A DNA stretch of 24,647 bases from an uncultured Lachnospiraceae bacterium (GCA_910588845.1 CAJURU010000038.1:1-24647), one strand, 5' to 3'. Shown: positions 14,743-22,360, counted from the stretch's first letter. The notes: generated from the letters alone by a model not told the origin. Program-made: numbers and translations.

Positions 14743-15165
14743 ATGTTAATGCCAAGTATATTTACAAAAGATTTATTTGATGATTTCTTTGAACCCCGCT
14801 ATCATGGTTATGACCGCAATCAGGCTCTGATGAGGACAGATGTGAAGGAATCAGGACAAGGATATGAACTTTCCATGGATCTGCCCGGCGTGAAAAAAGA
14901 AGACCTGAAAGCAGAATTAAAAGATGGATACCTGACCATCACCGCAACAACCAGACAGAACAACGACGAGAAAGACGCGGAAGGAACATATATTCGCCGT
15001 GAACGTTATTACGGAACTTTTAACCGCAGCTTCTTCGTGGGCGAAAATTTAACCCAGGATGAGATAAAAGCAAAGTTTGAAAACGGAATGCTCACGCTGC
15101 AAATTCCCAAAAAAGAACCGGCAAAACAGGTTGATGAAAAACGATATATTGCAATTGAAGGATAA
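14743..15165 (+). CDS. hsp20: Small heat-shock protein (Hsp20/alpha-crystallin family)
   Basis: The 140-residue ATP-independent holdase has a short N-terminal arm (MLMPSIFTKDLFDDFFEP), then the alpha-crystallin domain (about 32-125) with MDLPGVKKEDLKAELKDGYLTITA and RRERYYGTFNRSFFVGENL. FENGMLTLQIPKKEP closes the domain, with the IPK form of the C-terminal I-x-I/V element, then a short tail. The start follows AAGGAG about ten bases upstream. The CIRCE element and overlapping promoter make it an HrcA-controlled class I heat-shock gene standing alone. A strong palindrome (15180-15288) begins 15 bp after the stop and may end the transcript. Confidence 0.93.
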   Translation: MLMPSIFTKDLFDDFFEPRYHGYDRNQALMRTDVKESGQGYELSMDLPGVKKEDLKAELKDGYLTITATTRQNNDEKDAEGTYIRRERYYGTFNRSFFVGENLTQDEIKAKFENGMLTLQIPKKEPAKQVDEKRYIAIEG

Positions 15166-15179
15166 CACCCCCTTAAAGG

Positions 15180-15288
15180 CGGGGCTGTCGCACGAATCTA
15201 TTTACTCGTTCAAAAGGTCTTGCCGCTTATGTGGCAAGACCTTTTGAACGAATCATAGCTTGTAATTTATGTTAATGCGACATCCCCG
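15180..15288. repeat. MITE-like palindrome, copy C (109 bp)
   Basis: The ends CGGGGCTGTCGCA and TGCGACATCCCCG are inverted repeats. The centre is a near-perfect stem of about 20 bp (TCGTTCAAAAGGTCTTGCC and its complement, 15206-15251) around GCTTATGT. It is the cleanest member of the family and sits directly after hsp20. Confidence 0.75.
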
Positions 15289-15314
15289 TTAAAATTCATA
15301 CATAAAATCTGCTT

Positions 15315-16097
15315 CTATAATTTTCTTGCTTTTTGTCTCGACAACACATCCTGGAATATTTCATTTAACGTATCCCATTCCAGCCGACGGTCATCTTTCA
15401 TCCCGGCAACAATCTGTTTTTGTTTTTCCAACTCAGAACGGATAAATGCCATGATCCCTGGTATATGTGGTCTCAAATCTTTTTCTTGCGTCGCCTTTTT
15501 CACTTCCAACAACTTGTTAATCTGCCGACGCAATTCCTCCTCAAGATCCAAATGCAATAATTCCTCAAACAACACCGGCGGCATTTTATGATACTGCTCA
15601 ATATATTTGCAGGCAAGAAGCGACCTTAATGCATAAAAATATTTCTTATACTTTACCTGTTCCCCGCAGAGATAGCCTTCATATGTGCTTTTTGCCGTAC
15701 CGTAGTAATGATATATTGCCAGTTTCTCAGCAAAATATATCATGGCCCTCTCATATATTTCCTCCCACAAAACCGTCTTCTTATAGACAAGCGGCGAATT
15801 ACTCCATTCAAACAAAGTCGTATTGCTACGGTGAAACTGCTCAAGCGCTTTTTTCAAATCCCAGCCATTAATATCAAGAACTTCATCTAACTGCCACTCA
15901 ATTACATCCTTGTATGGATTTAATTTCAGGTAATCTTCCCTACTTCTCACATAAATAAAACGCACATCGTAATCACTGTCTGGAGACGCAAATCCCCAGG
16001 CACGGCTACCAGACTCCACTGCCAGTATGATCTGTACGTTTTCCCGTGCCTCTATTTCTCGTAATTTTTCTTGAATTTCCTTTCTAATGTCCCTCAT
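15315..16097 (-). CDS. Nucleotidyltransferase-fold protein (PF10127/RlaP-like), paralogue 1
   Basis: The 260-residue protein carries the polymerase-beta superfamily motif GSRAWGFASPDSDYDVRFIYV (about residues 29-49), with the two metal-binding aspartates in SDYDVR. An all-helical C-terminal part follows (YFYALRSLLACKYIEQY). This layout matches the YcgL/RlaP group of predicted nucleotidyltransferases, some of which sit in RNA-repair operons; the substrate is unknown. No RNA ligase or repair partner is adjacent. The start at 16097 has only a weak ribosome site (GCAGGT). A second member of the superfamily lies at 22884-23897. Confidence 0.8.
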   Translation of the reverse strand: MRDIRKEIQEKLREIEARENVQIILAVESGSRAWGFASPDSDYDVRFIYVRSREDYLKLNPYKDVIEWQLDEVLDINGWDLKKALEQFHRSNTTLFEWSNSPLVYKKTVLWEEIYERAMIYFAEKLAIYHYYGTAKSTYEGYLCGEQVKYKKYFYALRSLLACKYIEQYHKMPPVLFEELLHLDLEEELRRQINKLLEVKKATQEKDLRPHIPGIMAFIRSELEKQKQIVAGMKDDRRLEWDTLNEIFQDVLSRQKARKL

Positions 16098-16152
16098 TGA
16101 TACCTGCTTTCTATTGCTGCGTCTTTACAGGTTGCATACCCTCTTTCTCACA

Positions 16153-16674
16153 TTACAACCGGCAAACCATATCCGTGCCCCCTGAAATAAATAATCTTAG
16201 TTCATAAAATTGTTTTACCCAAAAAGGATAACTTTGATAAGCGCCCTCCTCTTGTATTTTGCGGAGTGTTCTTTTTCCAATTCTTCTATCCAGTATAGCA
16301 AGAATTTGTAAAATATAGTTATCGCTATATAAGGCATCCATGATTGGCATTTGCAAAAATGATGTGGCCGATGACAAAAAGTCCATATCATAATAAGTTG
16401 CATTCGCATCCCATTTTTTCCTTAAGCCCAAATCATTATCATCCCATACGCCTGTTTCTTTCCAAATCTCATTCAAATCATGTTCCTGATGGTACATCTC
16501 AATCCACGAAAAGCAAACCATTTCCCTATTATCCAGGCGAATGGCTGCCCTGCCATAAGAATTATGAACCTCATGATAGCGGGTCAAAAAATATGACAGG
16601 CGTCCTTTGCATTCGTCACACAAGAAACCTGATAATTGTTTATTCAAGCCAGCCCATGACTTATAATGATTCAT
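16153..16674 (-). CDS. SF0329-family-like protein, function unknown
   Basis: The 173-residue soluble protein starts after GGAGG spaced ten bases. WAGLNKQLSGFLCDECKGRLSYFLTRYHEVHNSYGRAAI resembles, from memory, the start of the SF0329 family (W-x-x-L-x-x-Q-L-x-x-F-L-C-x-x-L-x-x-R). The C-terminal third (ILQILAILDRRIGKRTLRKI and VKQFYELRLF) is also typical of that group. No catalytic motif is visible. It is followed at 55 bp by the nucleotidyltransferase gene on the same strand. Confidence 0.55.
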   Translation of the reverse strand: MNHYKSWAGLNKQLSGFLCDECKGRLSYFLTRYHEVHNSYGRAAIRLDNREMVCFSWIEMYHQEHDLNEIWKETGVWDDNDLGLRKKWDANATYYDMDFLSSATSFLQMPIMDALYSDNYILQILAILDRRIGKRTLRKIQEEGAYQSYPFWVKQFYELRLFISGGTDMVCRL

Positions 16675-16724
16675 TATAATAAATCCTCCACGAATTCCGA
16701 TTTTTCAGTATGAAAAAACGAAAT

Positions 16725-16820
16725 TTATTTCTCTTTTTTGCTCATAAGAGAACAACTGACAGCTACAAATAAACCAATTAAAATCCACGGAAATGCTGCT
16801 CCTAAAAAATCACTAACCAT
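16725..16820 (-). CDS. 31-residue membrane peptide
   Basis: From the ATG at 16820 the frame reads MVSDFLGAAFPWILIGLFVA, continues with VSCSLMSKKEK, and stops at 16725. GGAGG stands eight bases upstream. One transmembrane helix (about residues 8-26) is followed by a lysine-rich end, which predicts the C-terminus in the cytoplasm. Its ribosome site lies inside the last codons of an upstream frame that ends at 16824, so the two were probably coupled before that upstream gene was disrupted. The function is unknown; it could be a small membrane regulator, subunit or toxin-like peptide. Confidence 0.6.
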   Translation of the reverse strand: MVSDFLGAAFPWILIGLFVAVSCSLMSKKEK

Positions 16821-16823
16821 ACT

Positions 16824-16995
16824 TCATTCCTCCTTCAAAATTCCGATTTCACAGTCTAATTTCTTTTTCTTAGTATACATGAATTCATAAGATTTTTCAA
16901 TTCCACGAACTGCATATGCTCTTTGAGATACCGTAAATGCCTTTTTCTCGCCTGCCGGCTCGGTCGGTTCGCAGCGTGAGTGCCACTGGTACTCG
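16824..16995 (-). pseudogene. C-terminal remnant of an unknown gene
   Basis: The frame ends RAYAVRGIEKSYEFMYTKKK followed by KLDCEIGILKEE and a stop that overlaps the ribosome site of the 31-residue peptide gene. The upstream part of the frame runs into GC-richer sequence with a different character, and beyond that the TnpV remnant, so I read it as a truncated gene end. The original family cannot be recognised. A complete 60-residue frame from ATG 17006 exists but begins within tnpV sequence and is unlikely to be native. Confidence 0.4.
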
Positions 16996-16996
16996 C

Positions 16997-17117
16997 TCAC
17001 CCCCATATACCAATCGGCTTTTCTTCTTCGGGAGGTAATGCAAGCTCTGGGAGATAATATTCGCCTTTCTTTGCATACAAAAGACCGTTACTTTCGTCAT
17101 AAATCCTGTTTTTCCAT
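16997..17117 (-). pseudogene. TnpV-like transposon protein, broken N-terminal fragment
   Basis: Read from about 17108 the frame gives RIYDESNGLLYAKKGEYYLP and ELALPPEEEKPIGIWG, then a stop. This matches the N-terminal 40 residues of TnpV proteins as I recall them (IYDENNGLWYE...YYLPCLTLPAEEEQPIGIWG, normally about 120 residues). The ATG at 17117 (MEKQ) is in another frame: one extra G in the CAGGATT stretch shifts it. The C-terminal two thirds are missing. It follows the mob pseudogene by a few bases, a normal neighbour in such elements. Confidence 0.7.
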
Positions 17118-17125
17118 AGTGTTTC

Positions 17126-17907
17126 CTACCTTTTCTTTTTGTTGTTTTTAAAGCGTTTATCACGCTGTTTTGACTTCTGCGCCGCTTTTGCCTGCTCCAA
17201 AAGGCTGTCCATCTGCTTACTTCCAAATGTCTTACGGAGCAACTTATAATCTTTGTTTTCCGCACGGAGGTTTTCATTCTCCCCTGCCAGTTTCTCATTG
17301 ACTTTCCTTAACCCCTCATTTTCACGATGGAGATTGCTGTTTGGGACATTCAGCCGATAATAGCTGTCCCACGCTTCAAAACACCTTATAAGAGCTGTTT
17401 TAACAAGCGATTTCAGCTTTTGCACCAAAGGCTCTGCCACTTTATTTCTATATGACTTCGCCGACATGAACCCCTGCGGCTCTGGCAACTGGTATTCTGG
17501 CGAAGTGTCAAGCACCTGCTCAAGTGTTTCTAGGTTCTCAATTCCTCTGTCGTAATTCTCCACCCTGTCCGACATTGCTTGAAATTCCTCTTTTTTCTCC
17601 AAAATCTGCCTTGCAAGCTGTCCGTTCTCACTTCCCGCACCCATATTTTCCTTATCCCCAATCTGCAAAATCAGTTCATGGAATGGTTTTTCCTGCTTTA
17701 AACTCCGTATCTTCTCGTAGTAATCGGCAATACAGCGGTCTGCCCTCGTCTGCTTTTCATTGTATCTTTGCAATGCTTCATCAAATAGCTTATAATACAC
17801 TTTCTTGATGTTTTCGTTACAATAGTCCACATTAAGCGGCGTTGCCAATGCGTTTCTCTTTCTGCAACAGGAACCTCCGTCAGCCACACTAAATTCTTTG
17901 CCGACAT
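17126..17907 (-). pseudogene. MobV-type relaxase (plasmid recombination enzyme), frameshifted and internally deleted
   Basis: The ATG at 17907 (GGAGG upstream) starts MSAK; a missing base within AAGAATTT then shifts the frame, and the true frame continues SVADGGSCCRKRNALATPLNV. The next part, LFDEALQRYNEKQTRADR and KPFHELILQIGDKEN, is the MobV N-terminal block. At about GQLARQIL it jumps directly to EKKEEFQAMSDRV, skipping some 130 or more residues that in MobV proteins hold the HLHMDEATPHLHIDF-type metal-binding motif. The C-terminal coiled coil (NLHRENEGLRKVNEKL) and basic tail remain. The open frame from about 17887 has 253 codons, but it lacks the histidine motif and cannot be an active relaxase. 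Confidence 0.85.
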
Positions 17908-17908
17908 A

Positions 17909-18073
17909 TCAAAAATCCTCCTTTCCTAAATCGTCAAGCCTGTCTGCCATTTCTGCCTGCTTTGACAGAAACAATTGTGCTTAACGGTAAGTGATTTCAA
18001 TGCTCTCATGCCCCACAAGGTCGACAATCGCCACCGCCGAGAACCCCATGTCAATCAATAAACTGATGTGAGT
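17909..18073 (-). pseudogene. Tyrosine recombinase (integrase) C-terminal remnant
   Basis: The frame reads THISLLIDMGFSAVAIVDLV then GHESIEITYR, a stop (TAA), then AQLFLSKQAEMADRLDDLGK and EDF, with the final stop at 17909-17911. In intact relatives this segment is TYRYAHLFPSKQ, so the TAA replaces the codon of the catalytic tyrosine. The GHES histidine box is preserved. The fragment ends one base before the mob ATG, the usual int-mob order. Everything upstream of THISLL is gone. Confidence 0.8.
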
Positions 18074-18153
18074 ATCTCTTTCTAAAGGATATTTATAGAA
18101 CAAGATAACAAAAATATAAGGAATCGGCACATCTAAGAGAATATCTGAATATC

Positions 18154-18186
18154 AAAAGAGCAGCCCCAGATACAGGCTGCCCTTTT
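18154..18186. terminator. Candidate terminator hairpin
   Basis: AAAAGAGCAGCC (18154-18165) and GGCTGCCCTTTT (18175-18186) pair with one mismatch around a 9-nt loop, with short T-runs on both strands. It lies between the integrase remnant and the Sel1 gene, in a stretch (18074-18346) where I see no intact gene. It could end the Sel1 transcript. Confidence 0.55.
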
Positions 18187-18346
18187 ACAATATCTCAAAG
18201 AATATAATCCTTGTTTTTATAATAAATAATAGAAATCTTCCTCCTCACATAAATGGCTAGACTAAGAAAAATCTAGTGGTTGGTGCAAATTTTATATCAA
18301 AGGCTCACGGGCCTCACCATTTTCAATCGTTAAAACGACAATCCTC

Positions 18347-19543
18347 TCAGTGGTACACTTTTTTCCCAAATCCTCGGATGCAATACTCATCCCCATTTGC
18401 AGCTCCTATGCCGTACCATTTTTCCGCCTTTTTCAGTTCCCCAGTAGAACGGTACAAATCCGCCAGATTACGAATTGCCGTATCATGCCCCTGCATGGCT
18501 GACCGTTCCAGCCATTTGGCGGCTTCTTTTAGATCTTCCACGACTCCGTCACCCAGGCGGTATTTCATTCCCAGGACACACTGGGCCGTGGGATAACCAC
18601 GGACCGCAAGTTTTCTGTATATTTTCAATGCCTTATCCTTTTCCCCCTCCATGCCGATGCCATTGATATCGTATATCCTTCCGATTTCAAAAAGCGCACG
18701 TTCCGTTCCTTTTTCAGCAGCCGCCTCATACCAGCGGATTGCTTCCGGGTAATCCTGATGGCATCCTGACCGGTCAGCGTAATACCCTCCCATCTCATAC
18801 TGGCTTTCTGCATCCCCCGAAAGTGCCTTTTCTAGTACACGCCGCTGTAAAAGGCTCATCTGCTGATAAAATTTTACTTCTTCCGGTCTTTGCTCCAGCA
18901 CGTTCCCGGTATGTTCATAATCCTCATCTTCCAGCCGGGACATGGCATCAGGCGGAATGTTTAATGCCTGTGATTTTTCTTCCACCAAAGTTTCCCCTTC
19001 GGTTTCTTTATGTTCCGGTACTGCATCATGTTCCGGCAAACCTGCATCATCATGTCCTGATTCCAAGTCAGCATTCTTTTTCTGTGTGAAAGAAATCTCC
19101 GGCAGCTTTTGTGTACGGCCTATTCCCATACTGGTATAGAAATGTGCCTGTTCTTCCCTATTATCCCATCTGCGCTTGAACTTGACAAAAAAATTCCAAC
19201 GGAAGATGAACATCAAACTTTCCAGCAGTGTCGCCGCACTGCGTTCCGTCATAATCCCTAGCAGCATGAGAAGGTTTTTCTGGATTGTCACTCTCTTCTG
19301 CCAGTAGGGTGCCCCGTCTGCCGCAAAAAAATCGTCTATTACCTTTTTCTCATAGGCAGTTTTCAGAAGGTTCCATTCTTCTTGGCAGTCAGGAAATAGT
19401 TCATGGAATGCTTTTAGACATTCTTCCTGGTCCCGCAATGAATCTTTACTGCCACCGCAGATTTCTTTCATGCACAAAAGCAGCTTATGGGGATACGCTG
19501 CCTCTAAATGTATGTATGATTTCGGTTCCTGTGATTCTCTCAA
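18347..19543 (-). CDS. Sel1-repeat protein downstream of flagellin
   Basis: The 398-residue protein probably starts at a TTG after GGAGGGAG. The frame upstream is closed by the flagellin stop, and no ATG occurs before residue 25. Residues 1-150 are helical and unrecognised, 150-225 are acidic and low in order, and 235-390 hold three to four Sel1 (TPR-like) repeats: AESQYEMGGYYADRSG, EAIRWYEAAAEKGTERA, LKIYRKLAVRGYPTAQC, AAKWLERSAMQGHDTAI, KAEKWYGIGAANG. Such solenoids are protein-binding scaffolds. It begins 27 bp after the flagellin stop, so is probably cotranscribed. Another frame near its end continues as TTERIVVLTIENGEAREPLI to 18292, which hints at a 3' frameshift. Confidence 0.7.
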   Translation of the reverse strand: MRESQEPKSYIHLEAAYPHKLLLCMKEICGGSKDSLRDQEECLKAFHELFPDCQEEWNLLKTAYEKKVIDDFFAADGAPYWQKRVTIQKNLLMLLGIMTERSAATLLESLMFIFRWNFFVKFKRRWDNREEQAHFYTSMGIGRTQKLPEISFTQKKNADLESGHDDAGLPEHDAVPEHKETEGETLVEEKSQALNIPPDAMSRLEDEDYEHTGNVLEQRPEEVKFYQQMSLLQRRVLEKALSGDAESQYEMGGYYADRSGCHQDYPEAIRWYEAAAEKGTERALFEIGRIYDINGIGMEGEKDKALKIYRKLAVRGYPTAQCVLGMKYRLGDGVVEDLKEAAKWLERSAMQGHDTAIRNLADLYRSTGELKKAEKWYGIGAANGDEYCIRGFGKKVYH

Positions 19544-19570
19544 TGGAATATCGACTCCCTCCGGGCTTTG

Positions 19571-21364
19571 CTATTGCAGGTTTAATAATTGCAAAACTCC
19601 ATTGGGAGTCTGATTGGCTTGTGCAAGCATGGACTGGCCCGCCTGCTCTAATATCCTATGCTTTGCCTGATTGACCATTTCCGTCGCCATATCCGTATCG
19701 CGGATGCGGGATTCTGCGGCCTGGGAGTTTTCGCTAATATTATCGTCAATTGCCCTGGCATGTTCCAGGCGGTTTTGCTGGGCGCCGATAATGCTCCTCT
19801 GCTCTGAAATCTTTTCGGTTGCCTCCCCTACGCGCTCTATCGCCCGCTGGGCGCTTTCATAGGACGTCACGTCTAATCCCCGGACGCCTAAAATACCGCT
19901 GTCCATTGCGCCTATGGAAATAAACATTCCACTGCCCTCGACTGCGCCTGCCTGAATCCACAAATCCAGAACATCCACATGTACTTTTGGGGTGTTGTGG
20001 TAGGTGATGGGGACGCCGGCCAAATTGGAATCGGTGCTGGTCTGGGTGAAACCGTAGGTAAAATGAGCTAATGCCGCTGTCCCAGTCATGTTAGCATTGT
20101 TGCCATTCAGAGTTCCTTTAAATATCAAACTAAATGCCAAATCCCTGCCATCTGTATTTCCACCTAAGTTTCCCGGCAGATTATCATAATATCCCCAGTC
20201 ATAGGTATCATATGTCCAATTCCCTATCGAAACAGTTTCTAGATTCAGACTCGTCCATGCCAGTTTTACAGAAAATGGAAGGGCGTCATCTACATCTACA
20301 ATAGAGAAACTGTTTCCACTATTAAATGCATTCATGCCATATATATAAGGAGAATTTTGAGCCAGATAATCTGCATTCTTTGTATAGACACAGAAGTTAT
20401 CCACGGACTGTCCACCTATATAATATCCTTCTACATGGTCGTTGTTATTATAAGCGCTGTCTGCATTAAACATAAATGATATATCAACATCCATATTACT
20501 TTTATTTTTATAATTATAAGCAAAATTATAATCCTGAGATGTGCCGGTATGAGGCTTAATAGAAATGTCTTGCATAATAATAACATCAAGGCCGTTGCCA
20601 TCTGTTAATTTATATTCCCTATAATAACCTGATGAATTATTAATTTCACTTATTATTTCTAAGTCATCCAAATCCTTAATCACAGTAACCGTATTTCCAT
20701 TATCATCCTCATATTTCACTTTTACAGAAGAATGCGAGGTGCTCCCACGCCCATAAATCAAATCGAACCTGGCGTCTGTGTAATCCTCCGTCAATTCCAC
20801 GCCTAAATTCAAGTAATTTCGGCTTCCCGGATAAACCGGCCCATCCGTCAAATTCGCATTCGTAATCTGCGGCAGACGAAAATCCGTGATCGGAATGTCC
20901 GACAGCCTGACGGGGTTCCCATCCTGGTCCAAAACATTCGTATATCCCCCCTTGAACAATTTCATGCTATTATATTCCGTATCTTCCCCAATCCGGTCAA
21001 TTTCATCCACCAGGGCGTCTATTTCATTTTGAATTGCCTCCCGGTCATATTTTGTGTTGGTATCGTTGGCGGCCTGCACCGCAAGTTCATTCATTCTATG
21101 CAGCATGTCATGCACTTCATTTAGCGCCCCATCTGCCACCTGGCTGATGGAAATTCCATCCGAAATATTCGTAGACGCCTTGTCTAATCCCCGAATCTGC
21201 CACCGCAGCTTTTCTGATATGGCAAGACCCGACGCATCATCTGCGCTTCGGTTAATCCGATAACCGGAAGATAATTTTTCTGATGTTTTGCGTTTTTCTT
21301 CCGTCGTCATATTTAATTGGCGGCTTATAAACTGTGAAGCCAAATTATGAGCTACTACCTGCAT
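19571..21364 (-). CDS. Flagellin with a large central variable domain
   Basis: The 597-residue protein has conserved flagellin ends. The N-terminal D0/D1 part (1-140) contains KLSSGYRINRSADDASGLAI, ADGALNEVHDMLHRMNELAVQAAN and DREAIQNEIDALVDEIDRI; the C-terminal part (about 488-597) contains RAIERVGEATEKISEQRSII, RIRDTDMATEMVNQAK and GQSMLAQANQTPNGVLQLL. The middle 340 or so residues (about 145-485) are rich in Asn, Asp, Tyr and Gly and match no conserved domain I know, as expected for the exposed D2/D3 region. The RMNELAVQ segment is the region that TLR5 recognises in enterobacterial flagellins. The start at 21364 follows AAAGGAGG, which abuts the stop of an upstream remnant. No other flagellar gene is in the window, but a serine recombinase lies 296 bp upstream. 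Confidence 0.95.
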   Translation of the reverse strand: MQVVAHNLASQFISRQLNMTTEEKRKTSEKLSSGYRINRSADDASGLAISEKLRWQIRGLDKASTNISDGISISQVADGALNEVHDMLHRMNELAVQAANDTNTKYDREAIQNEIDALVDEIDRIGEDTEYNSMKLFKGGYTNVLDQDGNPVRLSDIPITDFRLPQITNANLTDGPVYPGSRNYLNLGVELTEDYTDARFDLIYGRGSTSHSSVKVKYEDDNGNTVTVIKDLDDLEIISEINNSSGYYREYKLTDGNGLDVIIMQDISIKPHTGTSQDYNFAYNYKNKSNMDVDISFMFNADSAYNNNDHVEGYYIGGQSVDNFCVYTKNADYLAQNSPYIYGMNAFNSGNSFSIVDVDDALPFSVKLAWTSLNLETVSIGNWTYDTYDWGYYDNLPGNLGGNTDGRDLAFSLIFKGTLNGNNANMTGTAALAHFTYGFTQTSTDSNLAGVPITYHNTPKVHVDVLDLWIQAGAVEGSGMFISIGAMDSGILGVRGLDVTSYESAQRAIERVGEATEKISEQRSIIGAQQNRLEHARAIDDNISENSQAAESRIRDTDMATEMVNQAKHRILEQAGQSMLAQANQTPNGVLQLLNLQ

Positions 21365-21380
21365 GATATATTTTCCTCCT

Positions 21381-21491
21381 TTACACTTCCTGATAAAAAT
21401 CCAGCGCCTTCAACTCATCATCTTGGAACTCTTTTCTTACCTTGATAATTCTTCTTTCTAAATTATCTATTGCAAGGCCTATAGAAACATT
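21381..21491 (-). pseudogene. 36-codon gene end directly upstream of flagellin
   Basis: The frame NVSIGLAIDNLERRIIKVRK followed by EFQDDELKALDFYQEV ends at TAA, which overlaps the flagellin ribosome site (TAAAGGAGG). The composition looks like a genuine amphipathic protein C-terminus, but a TGA at 21492-21494 closes the frame upstream and no ATG is present. I read it as the tail of a gene that once preceded and was coupled to flagellin. I do not recognise the family. Confidence 0.5.
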
Positions 21492-21553
21492 TCAACATTT
21501 ATCTGCAAACTAAAAAACAACCATACAATCTATCATATGGAATAATAAATGAT

Positions 21554-21580
21554 ATGAGAAACTCATTGTCAGATTCTCAT
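21554..21580. repeat. Inverted repeat ATGAGAA/TTCTCAT
   Basis: Two perfect 7-bp arms are separated by 13 bp, in the gap between flagellin and the recombinase. It might be an operator or a recombination accessory site; weak on its own. Confidence 0.35.
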
Positions 21581-21627
21581 TTCTTGTTCAAGCCTCTTTG
21601 CCCACTTTTGGGTAGATGTAACAGAAA

Positions 21628-21653
21628 TTATCAAAAAGCATACCTTTTGATAG
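21628..21653. promoter_or_regulatory. hix-like 26-bp crossover site for a serine recombinase
   Basis: Half-sites TTATCAAAAAGC and ACCTTTTGATAG flank a central AT dinucleotide. The left half agrees with the Hin/Gin-type half-site TTATCAAAAACC (from memory) at 11 of 12 bases, the right half (read as CTATCAAAAGGT) at 8 of 12. The 12+2+12 plan is the form used by serine invertases. It lies 6 bp beyond the recombinase stop and 263 bp upstream of the flagellin ATG. It could alternatively act as a weak AT-rich terminator. Confidence 0.55.
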
Positions 21654-21659
21654 TCTTTT

Positions 21660-22268
21660 TCACGTCTTCCTACCGATACGGTATTCCCGCAAACGCCGGT
21701 AAAACGTGGCTTGACTCATATTACATTCCTGTATTGCATCGCCAAACTTTATCTGTCCACTTTCCCACTTATGAACAATTTCACCAAAATTATCCGGTAT
21801 ATGTGTTTTGGGCCTGCCAAACCGGATGCCGCGTTTCTTTGCAGCGGCAATGCCCTGTTCCTGACGTTTCCTGATATTTTCCCTTTCATTCTCTGCCACA
21901 AAAGACAGTATCTGCAATACCAAATCCGCAATAAACGTCCCCATAAGATCTTTTCCGTTCCTCGTGTCTAAAAGCGGCATATCAAGCACGCAGATGTCAA
22001 TGCCGATTTCTTTCGTGAGTATGCGCCACTGGTTCTGTATTTCCGCATAGTTGCGCCCCAGACGGTCAATACTCATGATATAGAGCAAATCCCCATTCTG
22101 TAACAGTGATACCATTTTCTCATAATTGGTTCTGTGAAAATCTTTCCCTGACTGCTTGTCCATAAAAATATTTCCGGCGGCAATCCCTGCCTGATTTAAC
22201 GCAATCATCTGGCGGCCTTCGTTCTGCTCCATGCTTGACACGCGCACATATCCGTATATTTTACTCAT
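21660..22268 (-). CDS. Serine site-specific recombinase (resolvase/invertase family)
   Basis: The 202-residue small serine recombinase opens IYGYVRVSSMEQNEGRQMIAL with the catalytic Ser at 11. The fold continues with SIDRLGRNYAEIQNQWRILT (the R-L-G-R active-site segment) and a long E helix with ENERENIRKRQEQGIAAAKKRG. The C-terminal DNA-binding part starts at RFGRPKTHIP and ends in a helix-turn-helix (MSQATFYRRLREY). Length and layout match Hin/Gin/TnpR enzymes. The start follows GGAGG. Its gene is next to a flagellin and a hix-like palindrome, which suggests inversion of flagellar control DNA, though a transposon-resolvase origin is equally compatible with the sequence alone. Confidence 0.9.
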   Translation of the reverse strand: MSKIYGYVRVSSMEQNEGRQMIALNQAGIAAGNIFMDKQSGKDFHRTNYEKMVSLLQNGDLLYIMSIDRLGRNYAEIQNQWRILTKEIGIDICVLDMPLLDTRNGKDLMGTFIADLVLQILSFVAENERENIRKRQEQGIAAAKKRGIRFGRPKTHIPDNFGEIVHKWESGQIKFGDAIQECNMSQATFYRRLREYRIGRKT

Positions 22269-22326
22269 CTTTCTCCTCCATTTAAAATTGTTTGTTTAGC
22301 GTGACAAGGTCTTTCCCATAAGATTA

Positions 22327-22360
22327 TAAAAAGCCCTGCTGTATTTCTACAACAGGACTT
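22327..22360 (-). terminator. Candidate rho-independent terminator
   Basis: On the minus strand a 12-bp stem with two mismatches (AGTCCTGTTGTA and its partner, 22332-22343/22348-22359, 4-nt loop) is followed by TTTTTATAAT. It would end transcripts arriving from the right, ahead of the recombinase gene. Confidence 0.6.

Noticed and set aside
16897..17298. 133-residue frame overlapping mob and tnpV debris
   Set aside because: It lies in the wrong frame relative to both recognisable remnants.
21500..21520. Sigma-28-type flagellin promoter (GCAGATAA)
   Set aside because: The -10-like GCAGATAA is close to consensus, but no TAAA lies 14-16 bp upstream, so the promoter is not supported.
21628..21653. 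Ordinary terminator of the recombinase gene
   Set aside because: On the recombinase strand the stem is A/T-rich and followed by AATTTCTG rather than a U-run; the 12+2+12 plan fits a crossover site better, although this is not excluded.
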